A stretch of 64,000 nucleotides of DNA from Clostridium jeddahitimonense (GCA_000753455.2 LM994670.1:3098506-3162505), one strand, 5' to 3'; counted from the stretch's first letter, positions 19,371 to 28,781 are shown. Notes: generated from the sequence alone by a model not told the origin. Made by a program: numbers and translations.

Positions 19371-21215
19371 TTATAATACTGTTATTATCTCATCACCTTG
19401 TTTTACTGACTCTACATTGCTCGCCATAACTTCTAAGTAATCCATCGTATTAGTAACAATTATTGGTGTTATAACATCATATCCTTTGTTTTTTATAGCG
19501 TCCTTATCAAATTCTACTAACTTGTCTCCTACATTAACTCTATCTCCATTTTTAACAAAGACATTAAAATGTTCTCCTTCAAGTTTTACTGTATCTAAAC
19601 CTATATGAATTAAAATTTCGGCACCATCATCTGATTTTAAACCTATTGCATGTTTAGTATTAAATACCATTTCAACTGTACCATTTATAGGTGAAACCAC
19701 TTTACCTTCTGTTGGTATTATAGCAATACCTTTTCCCATGATTTCCTCTGCAAAAGTTAAGTCATTTACTGAAGATAATGGAACTGCTTCACCATTTATA
19801 GGACTCATTATAGAAATTTTATTTTTTAAAGGTTTAATATCTGTATTTTCTTCTAATTCTTCTGTCTCTTCAACCTCGTCTTCAAAACCTAAAATCCAAG
19901 TTAATGCAAAAGTAACAACAAACCCTATAGCAGAAGCAATTAATATATTAATAATGTTAGAAATTTCTGGTCCTATGTACGCTGGAACTCCTACTAAAGC
20001 AGCACCACCTGGAGTAAATACTTTTACTCCTGTTATACCTGCATAAAGACCACCAATTGCCCCACCAGCTAACACTGCATAAAAAGGCTTTTTAAGTTTT
20101 AAATTGACACCATACATAGCAGGTTCAGTAATTCCAATTACAGCTGTTGCACCAGTTGATGCTGCTAATTGTTTAAGATCTGAATTTTTACTCTTTACGC
20201 TAACACATAATGCTGCTGCACCTTGGCAAACATTAGCTACTAACATCCCTGGAAAAATTGTTTGATATCCTGAAGTAGCTAATTGAGTAAATATAGCTGG
20301 GTAAAGGCTATAATGCATACCTGTCATTACTAATAATGGTGATAATCCACCCATAATTAATGGAAGCGCCCAAGTTGCTTTACTATCAATAGTCATTATT
20401 ATATTAGCTAATACACCACCAATAATATCTCCTAAAGGTCCAATAGCAATTAATCCAATTGGTGCAGTAACAACAATAACTAAAAGTGGTACAAATACTA
20501 CTCTTAAGGCCTTAGGTACTATCTTAATTACAACTCTTTCAACATAAGACATTAACCAAACTATAAGTATTATCGGAATAACTGATGAGCCATATTTAAC
20601 AAGCCTAACTGGTAATCCAAAAAAGGCAACCGGGTCTCCAGCACTTACTAATGCTGAAAAATTCGGATGTAATAACACTGCCCCCATAACCATTGCTAAG
20701 TATGGTGAAGCCTTAAATTTAATGGCTGCTGTATATGCTAATAAAATTGGTAAAAAGAAGAATGCCGCATCTCCTATAAAGTTTAAAATATAATAAGTTT
20801 GTGTTTCTGTTGAAATCCATCCAAAGGCCACAAATAAACTTAAGAATGCCTTTATCATAGCACAACCAGCAATAGCAGGTATAACTGGGGTAAATATTCC
20901 TGCTATAGTATCCATTGCAGATGTCATAATACCCTTTTTAGGACCTTTAACATCTTCGTTTGTTGATTTAAAATTTCCTAACTTCATAAGCTCTTTGTAA
21001 ACATCTGATACATTATTTCCAATAATAACTTGGAACTGACCACCTTGGTTTACATTTCCCATTACTCCCTTGATCTTCTTAATCTTGTCAACATTAGCTT
21101 TAGATTCATCTTTTAGATTAAATCTTAACCTTGTTACACAGTGGGTAACGTGAGCAACATTCTCTTTGCCCCCAACATTTTCCAACACTTCTTTTGCTAT
21201 TTGTTCAAATTTCAT
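19371..21215 (-). CDS. bglP: Beta-glucoside PTS transporter, fused EIIBCA
   Basis: 614 residues from the chosen start. EIIB (about 1-85) carries the phospho-cysteine in HVTHCVTRLRF (Cys26). EIIC (about 105-455) has some ten membrane segments and the GITEPAMYGVN motif. EIIA (about 475-614) has the phospho-histidine in LIHIGLDTVKLEG. It imports and phosphorylates beta-glucosides such as salicin, arbutin or cellobiose. ATG 21215 is preferred because GGAGGAG lies 6 bases upstream. A longer frame to 21272 would run through the RAT element and lack a ribosome site. The RAT at 21247-21275 implies control by the adjacent LicT. Confidence 0.95.
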   Translation of the reverse strand: MKFEQIAKEVLENVGGKENVAHVTHCVTRLRFNLKDESKANVDKIKKIKGVMGNVNQGGQFQVIIGNNVSDVYKELMKLGNFKSTNEDVKGPKKGIMTSAMDTIAGIFTPVIPAIAGCAMIKAFLSLFVAFGWISTETQTYYILNFIGDAAFFFLPILLAYTAAIKFKASPYLAMVMGAVLLHPNFSALVSAGDPVAFFGLPVRLVKYGSSVIPIILIVWLMSYVERVVIKIVPKALRVVFVPLLVIVVTAPIGLIAIGPLGDIIGGVLANIIMTIDSKATWALPLIMGGLSPLLVMTGMHYSLYPAIFTQLATSGYQTIFPGMLVANVCQGAAALCVSVKSKNSDLKQLAASTGATAVIGITEPAMYGVNLKLKKPFYAVLAGGAIGGLYAGITGVKVFTPGGAALVGVPAYIGPEISNIINILIASAIGFVVTFALTWILGFEDEVEETEELEENTDIKPLKNKISIMSPINGEAVPLSSVNDLTFAEEIMGKGIAIIPTEGKVVSPINGTVEMVFNTKHAIGLKSDDGAEILIHIGLDTVKLEGEHFNVFVKNGDRVNVGDKLVEFDKDAIKNKGYDVITPIIVTNTMDYLEVMASNVESVKQGDEIITVL

Positions 21216-21246
21216 TTTTTCTCCTCCAATATGTTTTTTTATCGAA

Positions 21247-21275
21247 GGTTTTGCCTGCATTACCAGTAACAATCC
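21247..21275 (-). promoter_or_regulatory. RAT antiterminator element in the PTS leader
   Basis: The minus strand reads GGATTGTTACTGGTAATG and continues CAGGCAAAACC, matching the ribonucleic antiterminator target of BglG/LicT proteins. It lies about 32 bases before the PTS start codon. The overlapping intrinsic terminator expected just after it is not visible: the following bases are A-rich with no U-run. Confidence 0.85.
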
Positions 21276-21350
21276 TGAATTTTCGTACCAGATATTTCTC
21301 TGATACTTTAATCACCCCTTTAAAATAATATTTATATCTTGATAATAATC

Positions 21351-22187
21351 CTAATTATTACTTATTAACTTTTGAATATGGATTATTAAATATAGCATTT
21401 CTTCTTTAGATAAATCATATTTATATCTTTCTAATATAAACTTTTGAATTTTTATTACACATTTATACGCTTCACAATACTTATCTTTTACCATCTCAAA
21501 TAAATCATTTTCTTCGTTATTATCATTTATTTTATTATTGAAAAGTCTTTGTGCAAAAAACTTTAAATGAGTAACAAATCTATAATAGCTTAAAGAATCT
21601 AAATCAAATTCTATATTAAAATTATATTTAACTATATTTAATATTTCTTGAATCAATTTAGTAATCCCCATAAGTATAGGCATCTCTTCATTAAGGTTTG
21701 CATTTACAAAGTGTAATGCTATAAAAGCTGCCTCATCTTCCGCTAAATTAATATCAAATTCTTTTTTTATAATTTCTAAAGCTTCTAACCCTACCTCATA
21801 CTCTTCTGAGTATAATCTTTTAGTTTCCCAACTTAATCCATTAGTAACTATAATACCTTGTCTATGTCTTTCAATAGCGTTATATATATGATCAGTTAAA
21901 GATATGTATATACTTTCATTAAATTTTTTTCCCGTTTTCTCTTTTGCATATCTTATTATCTTTTCAGAAATTACAGTATACTCTAAAGGTATATTGCTTA
22001 CTAGATCAATAAATTTATTATTTATATTAGGATTAGATAATGTAAATATCTTTTCAATATTTTCTTCCACAATTATGTCTTTTACTTTCTTTTTGAAAGC
22101 AATACCTTTTCCCATAACAATTATTTCTTCATTATTATCATTTATAGACGTAACAACATTATTATTTAAGATTTTTTCTATTCTAAT
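21351..22187 (-). CDS. licT: LicT/BglG-family transcriptional antiterminator, apparent ATT start
   Basis: The protein has an N-terminal RNA-binding CAT domain and two PRD domains. An ATG at 22115 would give 254 residues and cut the CAT domain in half. Reading upstream in frame restores RIEKILNNNVV and NDNNEEIIVMGKGIAF, the standard CAT start. That start is an ATT at 22185-22187, 8 bases after GGAGG, right after an in-frame TAA. With it the protein has 278 residues. Its PRD histidines fall at 100, 159, 207 and 270, in line with B. subtilis LicT. It would bind the RAT sites at 21247-21275 and 22278-22305. No ATG, GTG or TTG is available for the full domain. Confidence 0.85.
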   Translation of the reverse strand: MRIEKILNNNVVTSINDNNEEIIVMGKGIAFKKKVKDIIVEENIEKIFTLSNPNINNKFIDLVSNIPLEYTVISEKIIRYAKEKTGKKFNESIYISLTDHIYNAIERHRQGIIVTNGLSWETKRLYSEEYEVGLEALEIIKKEFDINLAEDEAAFIALHFVNANLNEEMPILMGITKLIQEILNIVKYNFNIEFDLDSLSYYRFVTHLKFFAQRLFNNKINDNNEENDLFEMVKDKYCEAYKCVIKIQKFILERYKYDLSKEEMLYLIIHIQKLISNN

Positions 22188-22208
22188 TTAAATAACCTCC
22201 TTTACATC

Positions 22209-22305
22209 AAAAAAAGCAAACAAAACAATAACTAATGATAGTATACATCTATTTAAAGCCTATATACTAAAAGTTAAAGTTTTGCCTGCTTAACCAGTAA
22301 CAATC
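22209..22305 (-). promoter_or_regulatory. RAT element with overlapping terminator in the licT leader
   Basis: The RAT (22278-22305, minus strand GATTGTTACTGGTTAAGC then AGGCAAAAC) overlaps the 5' arm of a terminator. GCAGGCAAAAC (22279-22289) pairs, with two G-U pairs, to GTTTTGTTTGC (22216-22226), followed by seven U residues (22209-22215). This is the classic arrangement in which LicT binding to RAT blocks the terminator, so licT is autoregulated. The rest of the gap up to 22424 is promoter DNA; a cre-like 14-mer without the central CG lies at 22323-22336. Confidence 0.85.
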
Positions 22306-22424
22306 TAACAATATTCAAATCATGTTTATGTTTACATACTATCATATAAAATATATTCTGACAATAATATTTTTAAATTATTATTTTTTATTAAATAAAA
22401 ATACTATATTAACTAAAAAATTAC

Positions 22425-22462
22425 TTAGCCTTAAGAACTTAATATAAGTTACCTAAGGCTAA
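22425..22462 (-). terminator. Terminator of the first hcp gene
   Basis: A 9-bp outer stem TTAGCCTTA / TAAGGCTAA (22425-22433, 22454-22462) and a 6-bp inner stem (22436-22441, 22445-22450) form it. It lies about 35 bases beyond the stop. Confidence 0.75.
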
Positions 22463-22496
22463 AAATCAAATTATTTGTTATTTCCTATAGTATTAA

Positions 22497-24224
22497 TTAT
22501 TCTAAAAACATTTTTAAATCATCTTCAACGTTTGTTATTCCACCAATTCCAAAGTTTTCAACAAGTACTTTAGCTACATTTGGTGATAGGAATGCTGGTA
22601 AAGTTGGTCCTAAATGAATATTCTTAACTCCTAAATATAGTAGTGATAATAATACTATTACAGCTTTTTGTTCATACCATGCAATGTTAAAAGCTATTGG
22701 TAATTCATTTATGTCTTGTAACTCAAATACTTCTTTTAGCTTTAAAGCTATTAAAGCTAGTGAGTATGAATCGTTACATTGTCCAGCATCTAATACTCTT
22801 GGAATTCCATTTATATCTCCAAGATCTAACTTGTTATATTTATATTTTGCACATCCTGCTGTTAATATTACTGTATCTTTTGGAAGTGCCTTAGCAAAAT
22901 CTGTATAGTAGTTTCTTGATTTAGCTCTTCCGTCACATCCAGCCATAACAAAGAATTTCTTTATAGCTCCAGTTTTAACAGCTTCAACAACCTGATCTGC
23001 TAATGCTAATACTTGTGCATGAGCAAATCCACCTATAATTTCACCTTGCTCAATTTCTGTTGGAGGATTACACTTTTTCGCTTGTTCAATTATTGCTGAG
23101 AAATCTTTTTTACCATTTTCATCAGCTTCTATATGAACACAACCTTCAAATCCAGCAGCACCTGTTGTATACATTCTTTCTTTATAGCTTTCATTCTTTG
23201 GTGGTACTATACAGTTAGTAGTCATTAAAATTGGTCCGTTAAAGCTTTCAAATTCTTCTCTTTGTTTCCACCATGCATTTCCATAGTTACCTACTAAATG
23301 CTTGTACTTCTTTAAGTTTGGATAGTAGTGAGCTGGTAACATTTCAGAATGAGTATAAACATCTACTCCTGTTCCTTCAGTTTGAATTAATAACTCTTCT
23401 ATATCCTTTAAGTCATGTCCTGATACTAATATACCTGGATTTTTTCCTACCCCTATATTAACCTTAGTTATTTCTGGGTTTCCATAAGTTTCAGTATTAG
23501 CTTTATCTAATAAAGCCATACCATCTACCCCTACTTTACCTGTCTCTAAAGTTAAAGCAATAAGTTCATTAATAGTTAATGAGTCATCTAAAAGCTTAGC
23601 TAAAGTTTCTTGCATAAATGCATCTACTGTTTCATCCTCATAACCTAAAACATTAGCATGTTTAGAATATGCTGATAATCCCTTTAATCCATAAGTTATA
23701 AGTTCTCTTAAGCTTCTTATATCTTCATCCTTAGTTGCAAGAACTCCAACTTCACCACTATTTGACTTTTCTTTTAATATCAATTCTAATGATTTAACTT
23801 CTTTAGTTCCACTTACTACATTTTTTATCTTTTCTAATAAGCCAGCCTTCTTATCCATTTCTTCATTTGAATAAGCATCCCATAAAGCAGCTTCTGATAA
23901 ATTTTCTTTATTATCTAATTTAGCTATTAACTCTGTCTTTATTCTTAAAGTTTCTTTTACTCTACTATAAAATACTTCATTATCAAAATTTGCATTAGTT
24001 ATTGTTGTAAAAAGATTTAAAGTTATAAAATTATTTATTTCTTTTTTTATTGTTTTTCCTTCTTTTCTTAATCTTGTTGTTACTTCTGATAAACCTTTAG
24101 TAACATATATCAATAAATCCTGCATATTTGCGAGCTCTGGGCTTTTTCCACATACTCCAAACTTAGTGCAACCTGTACATCCAGCTGTTTCTTGACATTG
24201 AAAGCAAAACATTTTATTTTCCAT
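22497..24224 (-). CDS. hcp: Hydroxylamine reductase / hybrid-cluster protein, copy 1
   Basis: 575 residues. The N-terminal cubane-type cysteines are C7, C10, C19 and C25 (CX2CX8CX5C). The hybrid-cluster region holds the conserved [23 protein letters not shown] and [10 protein letters not shown] motifs. Hcp reduces hydroxylamine to ammonia in vitro and acts as a nitric oxide reductase in vivo, protecting anaerobes from nitrosative stress. A palindrome TGTAACA-CT-TGTTACA lies 68-83 bp upstream (24292-24307). A DUF1858 protein and a hemerythrin are encoded just upstream. A second Hcp at 25401-27074 has the same cysteine spacing. Confidence 0.95.
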   Translation of the reverse strand: MENKMFCFQCQETAGCTGCTKFGVCGKSPELANMQDLLIYVTKGLSEVTTRLRKEGKTIKKEINNFITLNLFTTITNANFDNEVFYSRVKETLRIKTELIAKLDNKENLSEAALWDAYSNEEMDKKAGLLEKIKNVVSGTKEVKSLELILKEKSNSGEVGVLATKDEDIRSLRELITYGLKGLSAYSKHANVLGYEDETVDAFMQETLAKLLDDSLTINELIALTLETGKVGVDGMALLDKANTETYGNPEITKVNIGVGKNPGILVSGHDLKDIEELLIQTEGTGVDVYTHSEMLPAHYYPNLKKYKHLVGNYGNAWWKQREEFESFNGPILMTTNCIVPPKNESYKERMYTTGAAGFEGCVHIEADENGKKDFSAIIEQAKKCNPPTEIEQGEIIGGFAHAQVLALADQVVEAVKTGAIKKFFVMAGCDGRAKSRNYYTDFAKALPKDTVILTAGCAKYKYNKLDLGDINGIPRVLDAGQCNDSYSLALIALKLKEVFELQDINELPIAFNIAWYEQKAVIVLLSLLYLGVKNIHLGPTLPAFLSPNVAKVLVENFGIGGITNVEDDLKMFLE

Positions 24225-24291
24225 TTCTATTCCTCCAAAATTAAAATATTTATATTATATACACATTTTACATTCTATTTAATAATTGGTC

Positions 24292-24307
24292 TGTAACACT
24301 TGTTACA
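24292..24307. promoter_or_regulatory. Palindromic Crp/Fnr-type operator upstream of hcp copy 1
   Basis: TGTAACA-CT-TGTTACA is a perfect 7-2-7 dyad. The same dyad, bar one outer base, lies at 25256-25271. A weaker relative, GTAA-CAA-TTAC on the minus strand, is at about 24557-24567, upstream of the DUF1858 gene. The shape fits a Crp/Fnr-family regulator such as HcpR; the binding protein is inferred. Confidence 0.65.
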
Positions 24308-24322
24308 AAGTTAAATTTTATT

Positions 24323-24508
24323 TTATAAATTATTTAATTTTTCTACTACATCATCTAAATTTAATCCGTGAATACTACAAGCTTGTTCTAATGACTCAAC
24401 TCTTGCTGATGGACATCCCAAGCACCCCATCCCAAAACTCATTAATACTTCTGCTGCTTTAAAATTTATATCTAAAATTTCACCTATTGTCATATCTTTA
24501 TTTATCAT
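24323..24508 (-). CDS. DUF1858 domain protein
   Basis: 61 residues, all one DUF1858 domain. It has the TIGEILDINFKAAEVLMSFGM start and a GCLGCPSA motif (two cysteines) as in the stand-alone and Ric/ScdA-linked members. This domain is common next to hemerythrins and Hcp in anaerobes and is thought to take part in iron-sulfur or nitric oxide related redox work. It lies between the hemerythrin and hcp genes, probably in the same stress regulon. The biochemical role is not known. Confidence 0.85.
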   Translation of the reverse strand: MINKDMTIGEILDINFKAAEVLMSFGMGCLGCPSARVESLEQACSIHGLNLDDVVEKLNNL

Positions 24509-24579
24509 AATTCATCTACTCCTTATATTTTCAAATTATTTATTAATAGTACTTTTGTAATTGTTACCAATACTTTACC

Positions 24580-25137
24580 TTATACTTCTTCAATATACTC
24601 TCTTTCTAGTTCCTCTAAGATATCTATACTTTTTTCTTTAATATCATTATTTTTAAGTTCAAATTCTATACATTCCTCATTAACTAAATCTAAAATACTT
24701 GATTCTAACTCTCTTTCAGCATATTTATAAATTACTCTATCTTCTTTATCTATATGTCTCTCTAAAAGATGCGTATAAGAAATAGCATTTGCTATAAGAT
24801 CTAGCTTTGATTCTTCATTTCCATTTTTAACATTTTCTAACGCTCTGCTAAAATCTTTAATATACAATCTTCCTAAATCATGTTCCACAAGCATTCCCGT
24901 TTTAACTACTTTTTCTGCTGTTCCACCTAAGTGTTTTACCATTTTATCAAAAAGTATATCTTCCTCTTTTCTATGATGATGTTTATCCGCATACTCAACT
25001 ATAAACTCTAACATTTTATCGAAATCCTCATAATTAACTTCTTCATCTTTTAAAACTTTAAAACAACAAATTCTTACTATCTTAAGCATTCTACTTATAT
25101 TTTCATGTTCATTATTCATTACTTCTATAGCATTCAT
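24580..25137 (-). CDS. Hemerythrin HHE-domain protein
   Basis: 185 residues forming a four-helix hemerythrin domain. Likely di-iron ligands are H11, a histidine of the HHH run at 53-55, E58 or E59, H86, H123 or H128, and E132. It probably binds oxygen or nitric oxide, or stores iron, during redox stress. It is the first gene of a series with DUF1858 and hcp. Its promoter region carries the TGTAACA-TT-TGTTACT dyad at 25256-25271, so it shares regulation with hcp. It lacks the ScdA N-terminal domain, which here is encoded separately as the DUF1858 protein. Confidence 0.85.
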   Translation of the reverse strand: MNAIEVMNNEHENISRMLKIVRICCFKVLKDEEVNYEDFDKMLEFIVEYADKHHHRKEEDILFDKMVKHLGGTAEKVVKTGMLVEHDLGRLYIKDFSRALENVKNGNEESKLDLIANAISYTHLLERHIDKEDRVIYKYAERELESSILDLVNEECIEFELKNNDIKEKSIDILEELEREYIEEV

Positions 25138-25255
25138 ATTTTCTGCCTCACTTTCTAACTTTATATTTATAACTTTAATCTTATTTATATTTAAACTTTA
25201 TCCTTTATTACTAGCGACTACATTTCATATAATATACCATCTTTCATTAAAACAC

Positions 25256-25271
25256 TGTAACATTTGTTACT
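25256..25271. promoter_or_regulatory. Palindromic Crp/Fnr-type operator upstream of the hemerythrin gene
   Basis: TGTAACA-TT-TGTTACT, 119 bp before the start codon, matches the dyad before hcp copy 1. The remaining gap 25138-25255 is A/T-rich promoter DNA with no further gene. Confidence 0.65.
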
Positions 25272-25358
25272 ATAAAAAAATAATGTGCATTTTATATATA
25301 CTATTGTTTTCACTCCCTCATGCTTTTCACATAATTATAATTTTCTAAAAATAAAATA

Positions 25359-25390
25359 GGCTCTGTTAGATATTTTAATCTAACAAAGCC
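25359..25390 (-). terminator. Terminator of hcp copy 2
   Basis: GGCT-C-TGTTAGAT pairs with ATCTAACA-A-AGCC (25359-25371, 25378-25390). The minus-strand tail is ATTTTATTTTT. Confidence 0.85.
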
Positions 25391-25400
25391 GTAAATTTTT

Positions 25401-27074
25401 TTATATTTCTTGCTTTAAGCAACTCTTTAAATCATCATCCGCTGTACTTATAGGTTTTAAATCAAAAGTATCAACTAAATATTGAAGTACATTAGGACTT
25501 AAAAATGCAGGAAGTGAAGGACCTAAGTATATTCCTTTTATGCCTAATGATAATAATGCTAGTAAATCTGCCACAGCTTTTTGTTCGTACCAAGATAAAA
25601 TTATTGATAATGGTAATCCATTAACATCTGTTCCAAAAGCATCTGCAAGTGCTGTTGCGATTCTAACTGCTGAATAAGCATCATTACATTGTCCTACATC
25701 TAAAAGTCTTGGTAATCCTGCAACTTCTCCAAAGTCTAATTTATTAAATCTATATTTTCCACAAGCTAAGGTTAGTATTATACAATCCTCAGGAACCTTC
25801 TTTGCAAATTCTGTGTAGTAATTTCTACCTGGTCTTGCCCCATCACACCCACCAATCAAGAAGAAGTGTCTTATCTTTCCATCCTTAACTGCATTAACTA
25901 TTGCCTCTGCATTGCTTAAAGTTGCATGATGACCAAATCCTACTAATATTTCATGTGGTTCTTGATCTTCTTCGTATCCACCGAGATCTAAAGCTTTATT
26001 TATGATTTCAGTAAAATCTTTTTTACCATCTTTATTTTTTCCTATATGTTTAACTCCATCCCAGCCTACTACACTTGTTGAAAAAATTCTGTCCTTATAT
26101 GTGTCTCTTGGTCTCATAAGACAGTTAGTAGTCATAAGTATACATCCAGGTATATTATCAAACTCTTTTTGTTGATCTTGCCAGGCACCACCAAAATTCC
26201 CTACAAGATGAGAATATTTTTTTAGTCCTGGATAGCCATGGCTAGGTATCATTTCACCATGGGTATAAATATTTATTCCCTTACCTTCAGTCTGTTCTAA
26301 CAACATTTCTAAATCTTTCAAATCATGTCCTGACACTATTATAAATGGTCCTTTTTTTACATGAACATTTACTTTATGGGGTGATGGATTGTCATAAACT
26401 GTAGTATTTGCTTCATCTAATTTCTTCATAACTGCTACACTCATATCCCCAGTTCTCATCGTCCATCTTATTAGTTCTTCTACACCTAAACTATCATTGC
26501 ATGTAGCTTCTAATGCTCTTGCATAAAAATTATCTACTTGGTCATCATAATATCCAAGTTCTCTCGCTTGATGGCCATATGCACTTATTCCTTTGAGCCC
26601 ATACACTATCGTTTGTCTTAAGGAACGAATATCAGGATCTAAATCTTGATCATACATTATTCCTGCTTTTTTAGCATCTTCTAGCATTTCTGATTTTGTA
26701 CTGCTTAAATTGTATGTAGCATGTTCTGTATCATTTTTAATCTTTCCTACTCTTTTTCTCAAAACTTCCTTTATCTTTTGTGATTGTTTAAGCATTTCTA
26801 CATGAACATCTGCATCAAAATTCACATTTGTTAATGTAGTAAATAAAGTATTTTCAATAAAACTTACTATATCTTTATCTAAATTCTCTCCCTTTTCAAT
26901 TATCTCTTTTGCATAGCAGCTTATTCCTTTTGCTTGATAAATAAGTAAATCCTGAAGTGCTGCTACTTCTGGAGTCTTGCCACATACACCTAGCTTTGTG
27001 CATCCCTTTCCCCCTGCAGTCTGTTCACATTGATAACAAAACATTGGATATTCCAACGCCATATTGTTTTCCAT
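25401..27074 (-). CDS. hcp: Hydroxylamine reductase / hybrid-cluster protein, copy 2
   Basis: 557 residues with N-terminal cysteines C13, C16, C25 and C31 (CX2CX8CX5C). The hybrid-cluster motifs SGHDLKDLEML, TNCLMRP, GCDGARPG and DVGQCNDAYS are intact. It is clearly divergent from copy 1 rather than a recent duplicate. It has its own terminator and upstream region. I do not see the strong TGTAACA-N2-TGTTACA dyad in front of it, only a loose GTAAC and TTTAC pair near 27141-27153, so the two copies may be regulated differently. Confidence 0.95.
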   Translation of the reverse strand: MENNMALEYPMFCYQCEQTAGGKGCTKLGVCGKTPEVAALQDLLIYQAKGISCYAKEIIEKGENLDKDIVSFIENTLFTTLTNVNFDADVHVEMLKQSQKIKEVLRKRVGKIKNDTEHATYNLSSTKSEMLEDAKKAGIMYDQDLDPDIRSLRQTIVYGLKGISAYGHQARELGYYDDQVDNFYARALEATCNDSLGVEELIRWTMRTGDMSVAVMKKLDEANTTVYDNPSPHKVNVHVKKGPFIIVSGHDLKDLEMLLEQTEGKGINIYTHGEMIPSHGYPGLKKYSHLVGNFGGAWQDQQKEFDNIPGCILMTTNCLMRPRDTYKDRIFSTSVVGWDGVKHIGKNKDGKKDFTEIINKALDLGGYEEDQEPHEILVGFGHHATLSNAEAIVNAVKDGKIRHFFLIGGCDGARPGRNYYTEFAKKVPEDCIILTLACGKYRFNKLDFGEVAGLPRLLDVGQCNDAYSAVRIATALADAFGTDVNGLPLSIILSWYEQKAVADLLALLSLGIKGIYLGPSLPAFLSPNVLQYLVDTFDLKPISTADDDLKSCLKQEI

Positions 27075-27188
27075 AACCTATACCTCCAATTAATATTCTC
27101 TATAAATATAATTCCCTAATTTCTTTTTAAATATGACTACGTAACTAATTTACTTCAAACCTTTTTATAATATTAAATAAAAAATATA

Positions 27189-27240
27189 AATGTCGATAAT
27201 AATTCTTCTTTCGTATAGAAACAGAATCATTATCGACATT
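27189..27240 (-). terminator. Terminator of the nucleotidase / MBL operon
   Basis: A perfect 12-bp stem AATGTCGATAAT / ATTATCGACATT (27189-27200, 27229-27240), with further pairing inside. The minus-strand tail is TATATTTT. Confidence 0.85.
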
Positions 27241-27269
27241 CACTTTGTACTTTAGCGTGTATTATTTTT

Positions 27270-28781
27270 TTATTTAATTATGTAATTACTTTCATCTAGA
27301 ACTTTAATTTTTTTATTTTCTTGGAAATAATTTATTATTAATTCACTTATGTCTATATTTATTTCTTTAACTACCTTTGCATTTTCATACGCAGGATATA
27401 TTGAAGTATTAGTTGCACGATAGTTATTTAAAACTATAGTATATTCTTTGTTTAAATCAATTTCCTTGCCATCCTTCTTCATAGATACTACTCTATTGCC
27501 AAACTCTTTTGATAAATCTATTTCATAAGTTAATCCACCAAAAGTATCGTAATTATAATTTTGAACCTTAGGAACAAGGAATCCAGTACTTATTTTTACT
27601 TCATTATCTTCTACAACAAAATATGTAGCAGCTTTTTCTATAGCTTCTTTTAATTTATGTCCGCTTATCTTTAACACCATTAATGTATTTGGATATGGAT
27701 AATTAATTAAAACATCTCTAATTGAAACATTCTTTTTAAAGCCAATAGCCGAATCAAATAATGATAACGCTGAAAAATCTGCACCTGAAACATCTAGATG
27801 TACTTGATGTAAGAAGTTTATAAACGGATGTCCTTTTAATCTTGCTATAAAGATATCATCCATAAGTATATCTTTATCAAATTCTCCAATTTCATTGTTT
27901 AGATAATCTTCTAATTCAAGCTGAACATTATTAAATATCTTTTCTATTTCTTCATTAATTTCATCATTCAACTTAGATACATCAATTAATTCATAAGATG
28001 CTTCTTTACTTTCAGTATCTAATACAATCTTAGTAAAGTTTTGTCCATTATGTAATGGTTGTGCACAAACCACTCCATTAATCTTCGTGATAAAAGATCT
28101 ATGTTGATGTCCGCTTAATACCATATCTATTGAATCATACTTTTCTAAAAGTTCACTTGCTTGATTTTCTTTAGTTAACTTTTCTGTTGGAGTATTAGTA
28201 CCATCTAAACTCTTTTCAAAGCCTCCATGATAACAAACAACTATAAAATCTGCTTTTTCTTTTAGCTCCTTTTCATACTGTCCATAAACTTCAACAGGAT
28301 CTAGGAAAGTTACTCCATTAATATTATTTTCATGTTCCCAATTTGGTATAAATGATGTTGTAAATCCAATACATCCAATCTTAAATCCACTATACTCAAA
28401 TATCTTATAAGGCTTACTTTCAAGAGATAACCCTTCAATATTAGCATTTATTATTTTATTTTCTACCTCTTTATAAGAGTTAATTAAATAATCCTTACCA
28501 TAATTAAACTCATGATTACCAATAACATAGGCATCATATCCTATAAACTCTAAACCTTGAATTAGAGGATTTTTTTCTATTTTTCTTTTAGATAAATAAT
28601 GAGCTAAAGCTGATCCTTGAATTAAATCTCCACAGTCAACTTTTAAAGATGCATCATAATTCTTTTCGTCTTTTAATATATAACTCCCTATCTTAAGAAT
28701 CCCAAGATCCATATCTTTAACATAATTAGTAGGATAAACATAACCATGTAAATCACTTGTTTGATATATTGCTAATTTCAT
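27270..28781 (-). CDS. 5'-nucleotidase / 2',3'-cyclic phosphodiesterase family metallophosphatase
   Basis: 503 residues. The N-terminal calcineurin-type domain has the metal motifs DLHGY (D10, H12), VDCGDLIQGS, GNHEFNYG, CYHGG and GHQHRS. The C-terminal 5'-nucleotidase domain (about 300-500) has NNYRA. There is no signal peptide, unlike the exported UshA or YfkN enzymes, so it should act in the cytoplasm. It follows an RNase J-like MBL gene by 33 bp, so a shared role in nucleotide or RNA turnover is possible. The true substrate, nucleoside monophosphates or cyclic nucleotides, is not determined by the sequence. Confidence 0.85.
   Translation of the reverse strand: MKLAIYQTSDLHGYVYPTNYVKDMDLGILKIGSYILKDEKNYDASLKVDCGDLIQGSALAHYLSKRKIEKNPLIQGLEFIGYDAYVIGNHEFNYGKDYLINSYKEVENKIINANIEGLSLESKPYKIFEYSGFKIGCIGFTTSFIPNWEHENNINGVTFLDPVEVYGQYEKELKEKADFIVVCYHGGFEKSLDGTNTPTEKLTKENQASELLEKYDSIDMVLSGHQHRSFITKINGVVCAQPLHNGQNFTKIVLDTESKEASYELIDVSKLNDEINEEIEKIFNNVQLELEDYLNNEIGEFDKDILMDDIFIARLKGHPFINFLHQVHLDVSGADFSALSLFDSAIGFKKNVSIRDVLINYPYPNTLMVLKISGHKLKEAIEKAATYFVVEDNEVKISTGFLVPKVQNYNYDTFGGLTYEIDLSKEFGNRVVSMKKDGKEIDLNKEYTIVLNNYRATNTSIYPAYENAKVVKEINIDISELIINYFQENKKIKVLDESNYIIK

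Noticed and set aside
21216..21272. Longer N-terminus of the beta-glucoside PTS protein
   Set aside because: The extension has no ribosome site and would translate through the RAT element; ATG 21215 has GGAGGAG at the right distance.
25359..25390. T-box or riboswitch between hcp copy 2 and the hemerythrin gene
   Set aside because: The only stable fold is a plain terminator stem; no aptamer or T-box sequence is present.
27270..28781. Secreted 5'-nucleotidase (UshA/YfkN type)
   Set aside because: No signal peptide or cell-wall anchor; the protein begins directly with the catalytic domain.
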